From contig WJIV01000066.1 of NCBI GenBank assembly GCA_014730055.1, positions 1 through 37,688 on the forward strand: DNA of 37,688 nucleotides, read 5' to 3'. The notes under the pieces were generated by a model. The model saw only the letters and a list, made by a program, of their open reading frames with translations. It was not told where the DNA came from and did no database searches. Made by a program: the position numbers and the translations under genes. Of this stretch, positions 8,048 through 16,942 are shown piece after piece. How positions within the stretch are numbered: the first letter of the stretch is position 1; each line of letters opens with the position of its first letter. The DNA comes from Candidatus Bathyarchaeota archaeon (GTDB taxonomy: Archaea; Thermoproteota; Bathyarchaeia; TCS64).

Positions 8048-10127
8048 CATCTAAAGCGCTTACTCCCTCACCTTCATCATAAACAAGTATTGGGTTTATA
8101 TCGAGTTCCTCAATTTCGGGAAAATCCCATACTAAGTGCCCAATACGTATAATCGCATCACGAAGGTTATCAATATCCGCCTTGCTTTGGCCTCTCACTC
8201 CTTCTAGTAAGGCATAACTTTTTGTCTCCTCCATCATATTTTGTGCTTCTCGTTCATTCACTGGGGCAAGTCTGAAGGAAACGTCTTTCAAGAAATTAAC
8301 ATAAATTCCTCCAAGTCCAAACATAACCATCGGCCCAAATTGAGGGTCACGGCTCATTCCTATGATCATCTCTCTTCCCTTTGGCACCATATCGTCAACG
8401 GTTACTCCATAGATTTTGGCTAATGGTTGAGCCTTCTTTGCTTTCCGCATAATTTCGTCAAAAGCAATTCTAACCATCTCTGAATTGGTTAGGTTCAGCT
8501 CAACTCCACCAATATCTGTTTTATGCATAATGTCTGGTGAGACTACTTTCATTACTACAGGATATCCAATTTCTTCTGCATATCTGACGGCTTCCTCTGC
8601 GTTTTTAGCCAGTTTGCTCTGAGGAGCTGAAACACCGTATGCTTTTACAACATCTCCAGCTTCATGTGGAAAAAGAACTTTTCTTCCATCTTTCTTGACT
8701 GTTTCGAATATTGCCTTTGCTTCTTCTCTCTTAATATTAGGGTATTGAGGTGGTTTTAGCTTTGAAATTTTTAGGTGTCTGGAATACTGGTATAAAGCGT
8801 TTAAGGTCTTGATACCTTTTTCAGGGAAATCATAGCACGGAACTCCGTTATCTTTGAGGTATTCTGAGGCTTCATCGACCCAGTTACCCCCCATAAATAC
8901 AGCTACAAGAGGTTTATCAGAATATTTATTGGATAACTCAACGAGGTGTTTAGCAGTTGTAATCGCATCTGTCATTGCTTGTGGAGTGAGTAATACAATA
9001 CATGAATATACATTGGGATCTTTTAGAGCGAGTTCAGTGGCTATTTTATATCTATCAGGTAGAGCATCTCCTAGAATATCAACAGGATTACCTGTAGCAG
9101 CTGCTTCTGGTAGACTATCCTCAAGCTTATTTATTGTATCTTGCGTCAATTTAGCCATTTTTAAGCCAAGCTTCTCAATGAGATCTGTGCTTAGTATACC
9201 AGGTCCACCAGCATTAGTGACAATTACAACACCTTCATCCATTGGAAGATTTTGTGATGTGAAAGCAACAGCATAATTGAATAGATCCTCCATACTGTCA
9301 GTCAATATAACCCCAGCCTTTTCGAAAGCCTTCTGGTACGCAAGGAAGCTTCCAACCATAGCCCCGGTATGGCTACCCGCTGCTTTCGCCCCTGCGCTAC
9401 TTGTTCCACCCTTTACGACCATTACAGGTTTTTTTCTCACAACATCTTCTGTTACTTTTAAGAATTTTCTACCTCGCTCTATAGATTCAAGATAGAGTAG
9501 GATAACTTGGATCTCGCTCATTTCAGACATTGCTTCGATGAAATCTATCTCATCGAGGTCCGCTTTATTACCTAGGCTAATTATACTACCAAACCCAATT
9601 TCTTCAGCAATTATCCAATCTAATATAGCTGTTCCAAGGGCACCACTCTGACTTATGAAACCTATACTACCTTTTTTTGGCAGCGTGGAAGCAAAACTTA
9701 GATCATAAGGTACGTGTGTATTTATAGCACCAAGGCAATTCGGTCCTTGTATAACCATATCATATTTATGAGCAACCTCAACAAGCTTTTTTTCAAGTTC
9801 AGCACCCTCCTTTCCGGTTTCTTTAAAACCTGCTGATATGATTATTAGTGCCTTAACCCCTTTTTTCCCACATTCTTTTACAGTGTCTAAAACATATTTT
9901 GCTGGTATGGCTATAACTGCTAACTCTACTTCTTCGGGAATATCCAAAATACTCCTGTACGCCGTTTTACCTAGGATCTCTCCTCCACCTATGTTGACTA
10001 GATAAACCGGATTACTATATCCGCTTTTCAATAAATTGTTTGATAGAACATATCCAACTTTCCCTGGGGTACTAGATGCACCAATGATCGCTACTGATTC
10101 TGGTCGAAATATTGCGTCGAGCTTCAA
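8028..10127 (-). CDS. acd: Acyl-CoA synthetase (ADP-forming), fused alpha and beta subunits
   Basis: Interconverts acyl-CoA + ADP + Pi with the free acid + ATP; in archaea it conserves energy from acetyl-CoA and other acyl-CoAs. The 699-residue single chain contains the CoA-binding Rossmann domain (about 1-130, VAIIGASSTPGKVG), succinyl-CoA-ligase-like domains with GFISQSGALGTAILD (155-170), the phosphohistidine motif GSHTGAMVGS (H253), and a C-terminal ATP-grasp domain (about 470-699) ending VLVYDEGEGVSALDVK. The fused form is known in several archaea; others have separate subunits. Acyl specificity (acetyl, aryl or other) is not readable. It is monocistronic, with 20 bp of convergent overlap with rio2. 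Confidence 0.95.
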   Translation of the reverse strand: MKLDAIFRPESVAIIGASSTPGKVGYVLSNNLLKSGYSNPVYLVNIGGGEILGKTAYRSILDIPEEVELAVIAIPAKYVLDTVKECGKKGVKALIIISAGFKETGKEGAELEKKLVEVAHKYDMVIQGPNCLGAINTHVPYDLSFASTLPKKGSIGFISQSGALGTAILDWIIAEEIGFGSIISLGNKADLDEIDFIEAMSEMSEIQVILLYLESIERGRKFLKVTEDVVRKKPVMVVKGGTSSAGAKAAGSHTGAMVGSFLAYQKAFEKAGVILTDSMEDLFNYAVAFTSQNLPMDEGVVIVTNAGGPGILSTDLIEKLGLKMAKLTQDTINKLEDSLPEAAATGNPVDILGDALPDRYKIATELALKDPNVYSCIVLLTPQAMTDAITTAKHLVELSNKYSDKPLVAVFMGGNWVDEASEYLKDNGVPCYDFPEKGIKTLNALYQYSRHLKISKLKPPQYPNIKREEAKAIFETVKKDGRKVLFPHEAGDVVKAYGVSAPQSKLAKNAEEAVRYAEEIGYPVVMKVVSPDIMHKTDIGGVELNLTNSEMVRIAFDEIMRKAKKAQPLAKIYGVTVDDMVPKGREMIIGMSRDPQFGPMVMFGLGGIYVNFLKDVSFRLAPVNEREAQNMMEETKSYALLEGVRGQSKADIDNLRDAIIRIGHLVWDFPEIEELDINPILVYDEGEGVSALDVKMTLK

Positions 10128-10266
10128 ATAATTGACACCCTTAGACCTGTCAAAGTCTAGCCTCTTACAATAAAAACTTTGACCATACTATTTATCCACT
10201 ATGTAATTTTTGTTTAATATTTAGAAAAATTGTTAAAGAGCGAAGTTAAAAGATTCATGAAATAAA

Positions 10267-11301
10267 TTGTCTAAAAAGAAAATTTTCGAAAATTTGATCG
10301 AAGATGTTGTTGATAATGATCTTTGTGTCTCATGTGGGACCTGTGTAGCAGTTTGTCCGGTTAATGTAATAGAGTTAAAAAAAGAGATCCCTAATCTGGT
10401 TGGTAAGTGTATTGAATGTGGACTTTGTTATTCCAACTGTCCGCGGACTGATTTTGAAAAAGAGGAAATGGATAAGATTGTTTTTGATCGAGAAAGGAAA
10501 GAATATGAAGACTTAATTGGAATCTATGATTCGGTTTATCAGGCCAAAACTAAAATTAAAAGTATTGGTGAAAAAGCACAAGATGGAGGTATAGTTTCTA
10601 GCATTTTAAAACAATTTATAAAAGAAAATGGAGAAGGCGCAATTGTAGCAGGTCTTTCAGAAAAAATGCCGTGGGCCCCAAAACCATTTATTGCAAAAAA
10701 TGAATCAGATATACTCAAAGCGGCTGGAACTAAATACACATCGAGTCCAACACTTTTGGGATTAAAAGAAGCAGTGAAAAATCAGAAACTTGATTCTATT
10801 GCAGTTGTCGGTACACCATGTCAGATACGGGGTTTAACTAGGATTACAAAAGGAAAGTTCAAAAACAAAAAATACGATGATGCTGTTCAATTGAATATCG
10901 GTTTATTCTGTATGGAAACATTCAGATATGATGATTGGATAGATTATTTAAAAGAAAATAATGTAAATCCTGAAGAAGTTACCAAATTTGAAATAAAAAA
11001 TGGAAGATTCTATGCAAAAAAGGGAGATAACATATTACATGAAGCAAAACTTAGTAAAGTGAAAAAATTAGTTAGACCCTGTTGTCATCAATGTGATGAC
11101 TTCTCTAGCGAATATGCCGATCTGTCAGTTGGAAATGTTGGAAGTCCTGAGGGATGGTCAACAGTGATAGCTAGAACCGATAGAGGAAAGAATATATTAT
11201 TTAAAGCAGAAAAAGCCAACTTAATAATATTAAAACCGATAGAAGATTTCGATGAACAGAAAACACTGGTACATAAATTAGCAAAATTAAAGCGAAAATA
11301 A
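10267..11301 (+). CDS. FrhB/FdhB-family F420-dependent iron-sulfur flavoprotein
   Basis: Coenzyme F420-reducing hydrogenase beta-subunit family, which passes electrons between F420 (or another deazaflavin or thiol partner) and iron-sulfur clusters via FAD. The 344 residues begin with two [4Fe-4S] ferredoxin motifs (C20, C23, C26, C30; C48, C51, C54, C58). FrhB N- and C-terminal domains follow, recognisable from VVGTPCQIRGLTRI (about 179-192), a NIGLFCMETF segment and CCHQCDDFSSEYADLSVGNVG. The start is TTG. No hydrogenase, formate dehydrogenase or other partner lies next to it, so the partner is unknown. Other family members act as sulfite reductases, glutamate synthases or archaeosine-type accessory proteins. 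Confidence 0.88.
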   Translation: MSKKKIFENLIEDVVDNDLCVSCGTCVAVCPVNVIELKKEIPNLVGKCIECGLCYSNCPRTDFEKEEMDKIVFDRERKEYEDLIGIYDSVYQAKTKIKSIGEKAQDGGIVSSILKQFIKENGEGAIVAGLSEKMPWAPKPFIAKNESDILKAAGTKYTSSPTLLGLKEAVKNQKLDSIAVVGTPCQIRGLTRITKGKFKNKKYDDAVQLNIGLFCMETFRYDDWIDYLKENNVNPEEVTKFEIKNGRFYAKKGDNILHEAKLSKVKKLVRPCCHQCDDFSSEYADLSVGNVGSPEGWSTVIARTDRGKNILFKAEKANLIILKPIEDFDEQKTLVHKLAKLKRK

Positions 11302-11342
11302 TATTTTCAAAGATTTTTAATTTATTGTAAAGAAAAAAGATT

Positions 11343-12098
11343 TTATCTTTTTATTGCTCCAAAGTACACAGCTACTGCTACGCTGGCAATGGCAACTACA
11401 ACAGCTCCGTACATCATCATTCGAGTTGTACTCAATGTAACTTGTAAATCCCTATAATCATCATCTAATTGTTCGTAATCATCCTGTAAGTCTTTATACT
11501 CGGAAGATGGACCTGTTTGAGTCTGTAATCTTGTATAATTTGCTTGGAGCGCTGTGTATTTAGCTGTCAGTACCTGTAATTCATTCTGAAGATTATTATT
11601 TTCTGTAATAATCTCTTCGACTTGCTCTTGTATATCATCTATACTTGATATAAAGTCATCATAGTCAATTATATTGAATTCTCTTGCTATCTCTGTATTA
11701 TGATCAATATTGAGTTCTACTCTCCACTTACCTGGTTTATTCTCCGGAACCGAATGGGCAATGTTTATTGAGTCAAATATTATTCCCCAATTTTCACCTT
11801 CCATCTCGATTGCTTCTACTGCATTTGAATCATATTGGTCACCATCTGGGTCAATCCATATCACCCTCATAGCAAGGTCAGTAGGAGGATTTGATATCTT
11901 TACCCAGAATCCAACTTTCTCATTGTGAGTAAAATACGCTGTTCCTACTCCTTTTGGAGAATAGGAGTCTGCTCTATAACCATAGCAAGTCGCTGAGTCT
12001 AAGACCTCATAGGCTTTTACCGAGAAAGCGGGAGCTTTAGCTGTTAGAACTATACCTGCAATAAAAATTATCATTAAATGTTTTTTTGGAAACGTCAT
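11343..12098 (-). CDS. Secreted, membrane-anchored coiled-coil surface protein
   Basis: A 251-residue protein I cannot assign to a named family. It starts with a signal-peptide-like segment (KK followed by LMIIFIAGIVLTAKAPAFS, about residues 5-26). An extracellular beta-rich domain (about 30-145) follows, with repeated aromatic residues and a WIDPDGD loop that could bind calcium. Next comes a coiled coil of about 70 residues (145-220) rich in Q, N, L and D, and a C-terminal membrane helix (about 228-246) ending in KR. This is a typical archaeal surface stalk architecture with the C-terminus anchored in the membrane. A TATA-like element lies about 26 nt upstream of the ATG. It is monocistronic and convergent with the FrhB-like gene. 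Confidence 0.75.
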   Translation of the reverse strand: MTFPKKHLMIIFIAGIVLTAKAPAFSVKAYEVLDSATCYGYRADSYSPKGVGTAYFTHNEKVGFWVKISNPPTDLAMRVIWIDPDGDQYDSNAVEAIEMEGENWGIIFDSINIAHSVPENKPGKWRVELNIDHNTEIAREFNIIDYDDFISSIDDIQEQVEEIITENNNLQNELQVLTAKYTALQANYTRLQTQTGPSSEYKDLQDDYEQLDDDYRDLQVTLSTTRMMMYGAVVVAIASVAVAVYFGAIKR

Positions 12099-12119
12099 GA
12101 AATAACTATAGCATCTAGA

Positions 12120-12128
12120 TTTAATAAA
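12120..12128 (-). promoter_or_regulatory. TATA box for the surface-protein gene
   Basis: On the minus strand TTTATTAAA, centred about 26 nt before the ATG at 12098, consistent with leaderless initiation. Confidence 0.35.
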
Positions 12129-12207
12129 GTTACTTTCGATTTCATAGAGTAACTTCTCCTGTAAATTTCAGAGTTTATAAAGTAATTAGTTAAAATTTAC
12201 GAATTAA

Positions 12208-13443
12208 TTAAATTATATAGTTTAATATCTTTTCTGCAATTTCCTTTTTTGTTGTATTATAATACTTGACATTTTTTCTCGAATCGATTATAAAAACCTC
12301 GTTTGTGTCAGTACCGAAACCAGCACCAGTTCTTGAAACATCATTCGCGACAATGAGATCCATATCTACATCTTTTAATCTCGCATAAGCACGGTTGATA
12401 AGCTCTTCATCGCTTATATCGTATTCTGCTTTAAATCCGATTAAGAAAATATTGGGCCTTATTTCTTTAACTTTTTCAATAATTTTTGGGAGTGGTTTTA
12501 GTTTTAAAACCCATTCATCTCTCCCGGATGGTGTTTTCTGTAATATTCTTTCTGATAATCCGTAGTCTGAAGCAGCGGCAGAAAGAATTATTGAATTATA
12601 CTCTTTCTCTCTAAGTTCAAATGTAACCGCTTCAAGCATATCTTCAGTAGTTTCTACTCTTATCGTTTTTAGATTTTGAGGTGGCGTTATGGTTCCTGGA
12701 CCGTATACAAGTGTTACATCAGCACCAAGTTTTTTAGCAATTTCAGCAATTGATATTCCCATTTTTCCTGAGCTTGGATTAGTGATATATCTAAAAGCAT
12801 CAATATATGCTCTAGTAGGTCCAGCGGTTATCAGAATTTTTTTTCCTTCGAGACCCCTATCAAATGATAATTTTTTTACGACTGCATCTACAATTTCGGT
12901 AGTTGAGGGTATCTTTGCTTTACCTTCTTCCATTCTAGGCATAAGAAAATCGATACCAATGTTCTTCAGTTTCTCAATATTTTCATTCACAATAGGATGA
13001 TTATACATTGAGGAATGCATTGCTGGAGCAATTATTACAGGAATTCCTGCTCCAATACCAGTGGTTAATGTAGTTGTAACTGTTGTGTCATCTATTCCTG
13101 CAGCGATTTTACCGATTGTATTTGCTGTTGAAGGTGCAACAAGTATTAGGTCTGCTCTTTCTTTATGTTCTCCAGCATAAGTAACATGTTCAATCTTACC
13201 CGTTAATTCCGTAACTACAGGGTTTCCAGTTGCCCATTCTACCATATCAGGATGAATAATTTGTCTTGCACTTTCAGTCATTACTGCATAAATATCAGCA
13301 CCTCGCCTCATCAGTTCCCTTGCTATCTCTGTACTTTTAATTGCCGCAACGCTACCAGTTATACACAAAATAATTTTTTTATCTTCTATCTCTTTGGTTC
13401 TTGAACCGATTATTTCCTTTGATGTGTGTTCACCGAATGACAT
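12208..13443 (-). CDS. coaBC: Bifunctional phosphopantothenoylcysteine decarboxylase / phosphopantothenate-cysteine ligase
   Basis: Makes 4'-phosphopantetheine for coenzyme A: the CoaB half joins cysteine to phosphopantothenate and the CoaC half decarboxylates the product. The 411 residues are full length. The flavoprotein CoaC half (about 20-195) shows IILCITGSVAAIKSTEIARE, LVAPSTANTIGKIAAGIDD and the APAMHSSMYNHP active-site block. The CoaB half (about 200-411) begins KKILITAGPTRAYIDAFRYI, followed by NPSSGKMGISIAE and the DLIVANDVS motif. A 20-residue N-terminal extension precedes the first strand. The 45-codon coiled-coil ORF lies just upstream on the same strand. Confidence 0.96.
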   Translation of the reverse strand: MSFGEHTSKEIIGSRTKEIEDKKIILCITGSVAAIKSTEIARELMRRGADIYAVMTESARQIIHPDMVEWATGNPVVTELTGKIEHVTYAGEHKERADLILVAPSTANTIGKIAAGIDDTTVTTTLTTGIGAGIPVIIAPAMHSSMYNHPIVNENIEKLKNIGIDFLMPRMEEGKAKIPSTTEIVDAVVKKLSFDRGLEGKKILITAGPTRAYIDAFRYITNPSSGKMGISIAEIAKKLGADVTLVYGPGTITPPQNLKTIRVETTEDMLEAVTFELREKEYNSIILSAAASDYGLSERILQKTPSGRDEWVLKLKPLPKIIEKVKEIRPNIFLIGFKAEYDISDEELINRAYARLKDVDMDLIVANDVSRTGAGFGTDTNEVFIIDSRKNVKYYNTTKKEIAEKILNYII

Positions 13444-13502
13444 ACTTTTACCTTAATTATATTTTCTTAAATAAGAATGGAATTATCGTATATCTCCTTG
13501 AA

Positions 13503-13640
13503 CTATCTTTCTTCGAGTTTTTCCTCAAACTCATCCATTCTTTCTAAAATTTCCTCTAGCGATTCCTCGATAGATTCAATTTTATCCATCAGTCCCTGAA
13601 TCTCTTTTTCAATATCTAGTATCTTCTGGTCAACGCTCAT
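13503..13640 (-). CDS. Small predicted coiled-coil protein (45 aa)
   Basis: A short ORF with an ATG start whose product is almost entirely charged heptads: MSVDQKILDIEKEIQGLMDK at the N-terminus, then repeated I/L/M residues at heptad spacing with many E and K, ending KLEER. It should form one alpha-helical coiled coil. It sits between the dCMP deaminase gene (stop 33 bp upstream) and coaBC (start about 60 bp downstream), all on the minus strand, so it may be part of that transcript. I recognise no family. Confidence 0.5.
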   Translation of the reverse strand: MSVDQKILDIEKEIQGLMDKIESIEESLEEILERMDEFEEKLEER

Positions 13641-13673
13641 TTTCACTATCGTTACCTGAATCATTGGGTTGAT

Positions 13674-14183
13674 TTATAAATTTGTCGTGTCACCCTTAAC
13701 TGCTTTTTCCATGAGAGTTTCATACCAGAGAGTGTCATCTTTTACATATTCTCTAACATCTAGCCTAAGAGGAGTTCCATCATCCCTTAGAATTACTACC
13801 TCTTCTATCTGGCTATTGATGATCTTTCTCTGACATCTTTGACAGGGTAAAGCCATTGTATAATTTCCATTTTCATCTATTCCAGCGATGTAAAGAGTTG
13901 AACCAATACGATCAGAACGATTACTGTTTATTATTGCATTTTCTTCAGCGTGAACTGCTGGACAGTAATCGTAAGCTCGCCCCTGAGGTAGGTCCATTAA
14001 ATTTTTTATACAACCGATCTCGTCACAGTTGACTACTCCTCTAGCACTTCCATTATAGCCGGTCCCAATTATTGTATTATTTTTAACAATCACTGCACCA
14101 AATTTTCTTCTTAAACAGGTACTTCTCTCTGCAACACTCAGAGCTATTCTTAGAAAATACATAGTCTTATCCGGGCGATTCAT
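13674..14183 (-). CDS. Deoxycytidylate (dCMP) deaminase
   Basis: Zinc deaminase converting dCMP to dUMP for thymidylate synthesis. The 169 residues contain the metal and catalytic motif VHAEENAI (H78, E80) and the CQRCQRK motif (C114, C117), with the nucleotide-binding YNGSARG segment near residue 43. The additional early cysteines (C53, C58, C74) resemble the second zinc site of ComEB-type dCMP deaminases. Length agrees with that family. It may be co-transcribed with the 45-residue coiled-coil ORF and coaBC downstream. Confidence 0.9.
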   Translation of the reverse strand: MNRPDKTMYFLRIALSVAERSTCLRRKFGAVIVKNNTIIGTGYNGSARGVVNCDEIGCIKNLMDLPQGRAYDYCPAVHAEENAIINSNRSDRIGSTLYIAGIDENGNYTMALPCQRCQRKIINSQIEEVVILRDDGTPLRLDVREYVKDDTLWYETLMEKAVKGDTTNL

Positions 14184-14258
14184 ATCTCATAATATTACAG
14201 AAACCAGATTTATTTACTTTGACGGAAGCTTTTTCATTTAACGATTCTATTTTACTAC

Positions 14259-14320
14259 GGTGGGCGATGATATATTTGCCCCTCTGATTTGTGATGAGGA
14301 TCTTGAGTTTGGAGCCCGCC
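14259..14320 (+). ncRNA. Candidate C/D-box-like small RNA
   Basis: In the 188-bp gap between two divergent genes there is a compact structure. A 7-bp closing stem GGTGGGC/GCCCGCC encloses a C-like box CGATGA (14265-14270), a 13-nt spacer, a perfect D' box CTGA (14284-14287), a 3-nt loop, a perfect C' box GTGATGA (14291-14297), a 12-nt spacer and a degenerate D-like TGGA (14310-14313). Box order and spacing fit an archaeal C/D guide RNA, and the odd C and D positions could pair (C65-G314 type). The degenerate D box is a weakness. The last part can also refold into a hairpin (14302-14331), so a cis-regulatory RNA for the tautomerase gene is an alternative. I could not place targets. Confidence 0.4.
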
Positions 14321-14371
14321 AAAACTCGAAGATTTCTTATTTACGAATAGATCCCTTATTCTGGTGATTAA

Positions 14372-14557
14372 ATGCCTTGGGTAACTATACAATGGTTTGA
14401 AGGTAGAGATTTTGAAACTAAGAAAAAGGTTATGAAATTAGTTACAGATGCGTTAGTTGAAGGATGTGGGTGCAAACCTGAATCTGTATCAGTAGTCTTT
14501 CAAGACATTGATAAGAGAGATTGGGGAAATGCAGGCACACCTTATGCTGAAAAATAA
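14372..14557 (+). CDS. 4-oxalocrotonate tautomerase-family small protein
   Basis: A 61-residue protein that fits the 4-oxalocrotonate tautomerase superfamily. Proline follows the initiator Met (MPWVTIQWFEGRD), as needed for the catalytic N-terminal Pro. The family-like order of strand, helix (FETKKKVMKLVTDALVE) and strand (PESVSVVFQDIDKRDWGNAG) is present, with the conserved late W-x-x-G. Such enzymes work as hexamers and catalyse keto-enol shifts or related chemistry; the substrate here is unknown. It is monocistronic and convergent with lysS, whose stop lies immediately after it. Confidence 0.88.
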   Translation: MPWVTIQWFEGRDFETKKKVMKLVTDALVEGCGCKPESVSVVFQDIDKRDWGNAGTPYAEK

Positions 14558-14558
14558 A

Positions 14559-16169
14559 CTATAAAGCTGTTGATAATTCCTTAATTACCTGTTTTTTTCC
14601 TACTAAATCTACATAAGGACCAAATCTGGGGCCTTGTGGTCTTCCAATAAGTATTTGATATACAATAGGGAACAATTCTCTCGGCTTAATATCAAGAGAA
14701 TTAGATACGTTAAAGATAGCCGCTTGGTAACCATCAACATTTTTCGCCTGCCTGAGTTCTTCTATTATTGCTCTAATAGCTTCCTTTTCTTTCTGATCCA
14801 GATCAACTTTCGTATACGTCTCATCTTCAAAATCCTCAACCCAGTTCAAAGCATATTGAATTCTCTCGTTGAGCCCTTTTGTTGTATTTCTGAGATATCT
14901 ATACTCCTCAAGTTTTGCTTTAATAAAGTCATACTCGTTACTAGGAGGAGCTACTCTAGCTAACCTTATCATCAAATTATATGGTATATGCACATCAGGT
15001 TCCTCTGGCGGAGTGAGTAAGTGACTATATTCGTATAGTCCTTTTAATTTAAATTTCTCAATATCATCATCTAGCTTAACTTTTCCGAAATAAACTTCCT
15101 CTAAATCGTCAAGTTCATCCATGTGTACAGGTATATCTTCTACACTTCCACTTTTTGTCCCAACAAATCTTTTAAAGATCAGTAGATTAAGGCTTTCCCT
15201 GCTTCCGTACCTATACCATACTTGAGGAGTGAATACATTCCCTGCAGATTTACTGATTTTTCTACCTCCCCTATCCAGAAACATTTCATACTGAACATGC
15301 ATCGGAGGCTCCCAATTGAAAATATCTCTACAGATTCTATCATTTACTCTTACAGAATCCGCAATATCTTTACCGTATGCTTCAAATCTAATATCCAGAG
15401 CGTGCCATCGAGCAGCGAATTCTACTTTCCAAGATAGCTTCCCATTACCACTTGTTACTTCAATTTCTCCTGAGTGTTCACAACCCTCAAGCCATTTATT
15501 TTTAACTTCCATACCTCTACATTCGTATTGGACGGTGTGATTTTCTGGATCGTAATTATAAGCATGTGTTGTATAGATTCTCCCACAGTTTTCACATACT
15601 GCAAAATAAGGAAGAACTTCTGTGTATTTCTCTTGACCTATTTCTTCTTCAATAATTGACCCTACTTTTTTATGGTTATCCATTAATACAATGATCTCTT
15701 CATTTAGGAGTCCTTCTTGATACACATTATAAGCCGACATTGGTTTATAATCAACATTATTTACATCTAATGACTCTTTCAGAAGGCTACTCATGTGTTC
15801 ACCAAAACTGAAATGGCAATCTCCAAAAATATCAGGTATTGAGGCAACTGAATACCCAAGATATTGCTCAAGCTCATCAGGCATTCCTTCCGGGACTTTT
15901 CTTAATCCGTCTTTATCATCGGCAAATGCAATGTATTCACTTTTGTAGCCCAAGTTTCGCAAAGATAGTGTTATTGCATAGTTTCTTAATGCATCTGCAA
16001 GACTACCAATATGAGGAAATCCACTTGCTCCGAGTCCACTTTCCGTTTTTAACAAATCGAGGCTTCTACCAAGCTTTTTTTCTCTTTCTATTAACTCACT
16101 TGCTGCCTTATCATACCATGTTCCTCTTCCAATAATATCCGGGTTTTCGATAGTAGGTAAATCATTCAT
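14559..16169 (-). CDS. lysS: Lysyl-tRNA synthetase, class I
   Basis: Charges tRNA-Lys with lysine. This is the class I enzyme found in many archaea and a few bacteria, not the class II enzyme. The 536 residues show the HIGH-equivalent FPHIGSL (H53) and the KMSKS-equivalent GGRKISKSAGN (304-308). A zinc-binding insertion starts with VCENCGR (C192, C195) and continues through C217 and C230, and the alpha-helical anticodon-binding domain fills the C-terminal third. The length is right for the family. It is monocistronic and divergent from the rhomboid gene. Confidence 0.97.
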   Translation of the reverse strand: MNDLPTIENPDIIGRGTWYDKAASELIEREKKLGRSLDLLKTESGLGASGFPHIGSLADALRNYAITLSLRNLGYKSEYIAFADDKDGLRKVPEGMPDELEQYLGYSVASIPDIFGDCHFSFGEHMSSLLKESLDVNNVDYKPMSAYNVYQEGLLNEEIIVLMDNHKKVGSIIEEEIGQEKYTEVLPYFAVCENCGRIYTTHAYNYDPENHTVQYECRGMEVKNKWLEGCEHSGEIEVTSGNGKLSWKVEFAARWHALDIRFEAYGKDIADSVRVNDRICRDIFNWEPPMHVQYEMFLDRGGRKISKSAGNVFTPQVWYRYGSRESLNLLIFKRFVGTKSGSVEDIPVHMDELDDLEEVYFGKVKLDDDIEKFKLKGLYEYSHLLTPPEEPDVHIPYNLMIRLARVAPPSNEYDFIKAKLEEYRYLRNTTKGLNERIQYALNWVEDFEDETYTKVDLDQKEKEAIRAIIEELRQAKNVDGYQAAIFNVSNSLDIKPRELFPIVYQILIGRPQGPRFGPYVDLVGKKQVIKELSTAL

Positions 16170-16270
16170 TTCGTTTTTGCCTCGACTGCAAATCTAAATG
16201 TAGCAATCATTAAAAAAATAGTTGTTTTCTTTTCAATGTATTTTTTAGACAAGTAACACAATTAGCTTTC

Positions 16271-16942
16271 ATGCAAGAGAAAGGAAATACTTCGAGGTTT
16301 ACTAATATTGTAATCCTTTCTTGTTTTAGTGTCTACCTGATTCTTTTAATAAGCGAACAGTCTTTCATTTCAAGTTTTATTAATAGGTTTGGTTTGATAC
16401 CCCTCCCAATTGTTGAAGGATATAATTATTATCCACTATTGGCTTACATTTTTATTCATATGGATTTTACCCATTTAATTTCAAATATGTTTGCACTCTA
16501 TAGTGTTGGATCTACCTTAGAGAGAAGCTTAGGTTCAGTAACTTTTGGTATAATTTTTTTATTATCTGGAATATTGTCTGGATTATTACACTGTGTATTG
16601 AATCCGAGCAGTACTATACCTGTAATCGGGGCATCAGGTGCAATTTTTGGCATTATAGCAGTATTATTTTTATTTATGCCTTTTACAATAACAACTGCTT
16701 TAATAATACCTTTACCAGGAGTAGTGCTCGGATTAATTCTATTATCTGTTGAGACAATGGCCCTAGTTTCGAATGAATCAGTGGGTATTGCACATGATGT
16801 TCATCTTTACGGGTTTATAACGGGTAGTCTATGCGCTTTCACAGCCGATTACGATAGAGCCCTTAGAGGATTAATCATAGCTGCAATCGTTCTTCTTCTT
16901 ATTTACATAATAGGTATATATCTAAACAATTTACTGATTTAG
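16271..16942 (+). CDS. Rhomboid-family intramembrane serine protease
   Basis: Integral membrane protease that cuts substrates within or near the membrane. The 223 residues have six or seven hydrophobic segments. The catalytic serine lies in GASGAIFG (S122) and the catalytic histidine in HLYGFITG (H178). The FIHMDFTHLISNMFALYSVG segment after the first helix (62-80) is the usual family L1/TM2 signature. The last 4 bp overlap the convergent HAD gene. Substrate unknown. Confidence 0.94.
   Translation: MQEKGNTSRFTNIVILSCFSVYLILLISEQSFISSFINRFGLIPLPIVEGYNYYPLLAYIFIHMDFTHLISNMFALYSVGSTLERSLGSVTFGIIFLLSGILSGLLHCVLNPSSTIPVIGASGAIFGIIAVLFLFMPFTITTALIIPLPGVVLGLILLSVETMALVSNESVGIAHDVHLYGFITGSLCAFTADYDRALRGLIIAAIVLLLIYIIGIYLNNLLI

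Noticed and set aside
8854..9495. Plus-strand ORFs inside the acyl-CoA synthetase gene
   Set aside because: They are opposite-frame shadows of a well-supported 699-residue protein.
14258..14331. Fluoride riboswitch for the same intergenic structure
   Set aside because: The GGGCGATGA start is similar, but the pseudoknot partner and the 3' UGAUG-CUCCUA type block do not match, and the downstream gene is a tautomerase.
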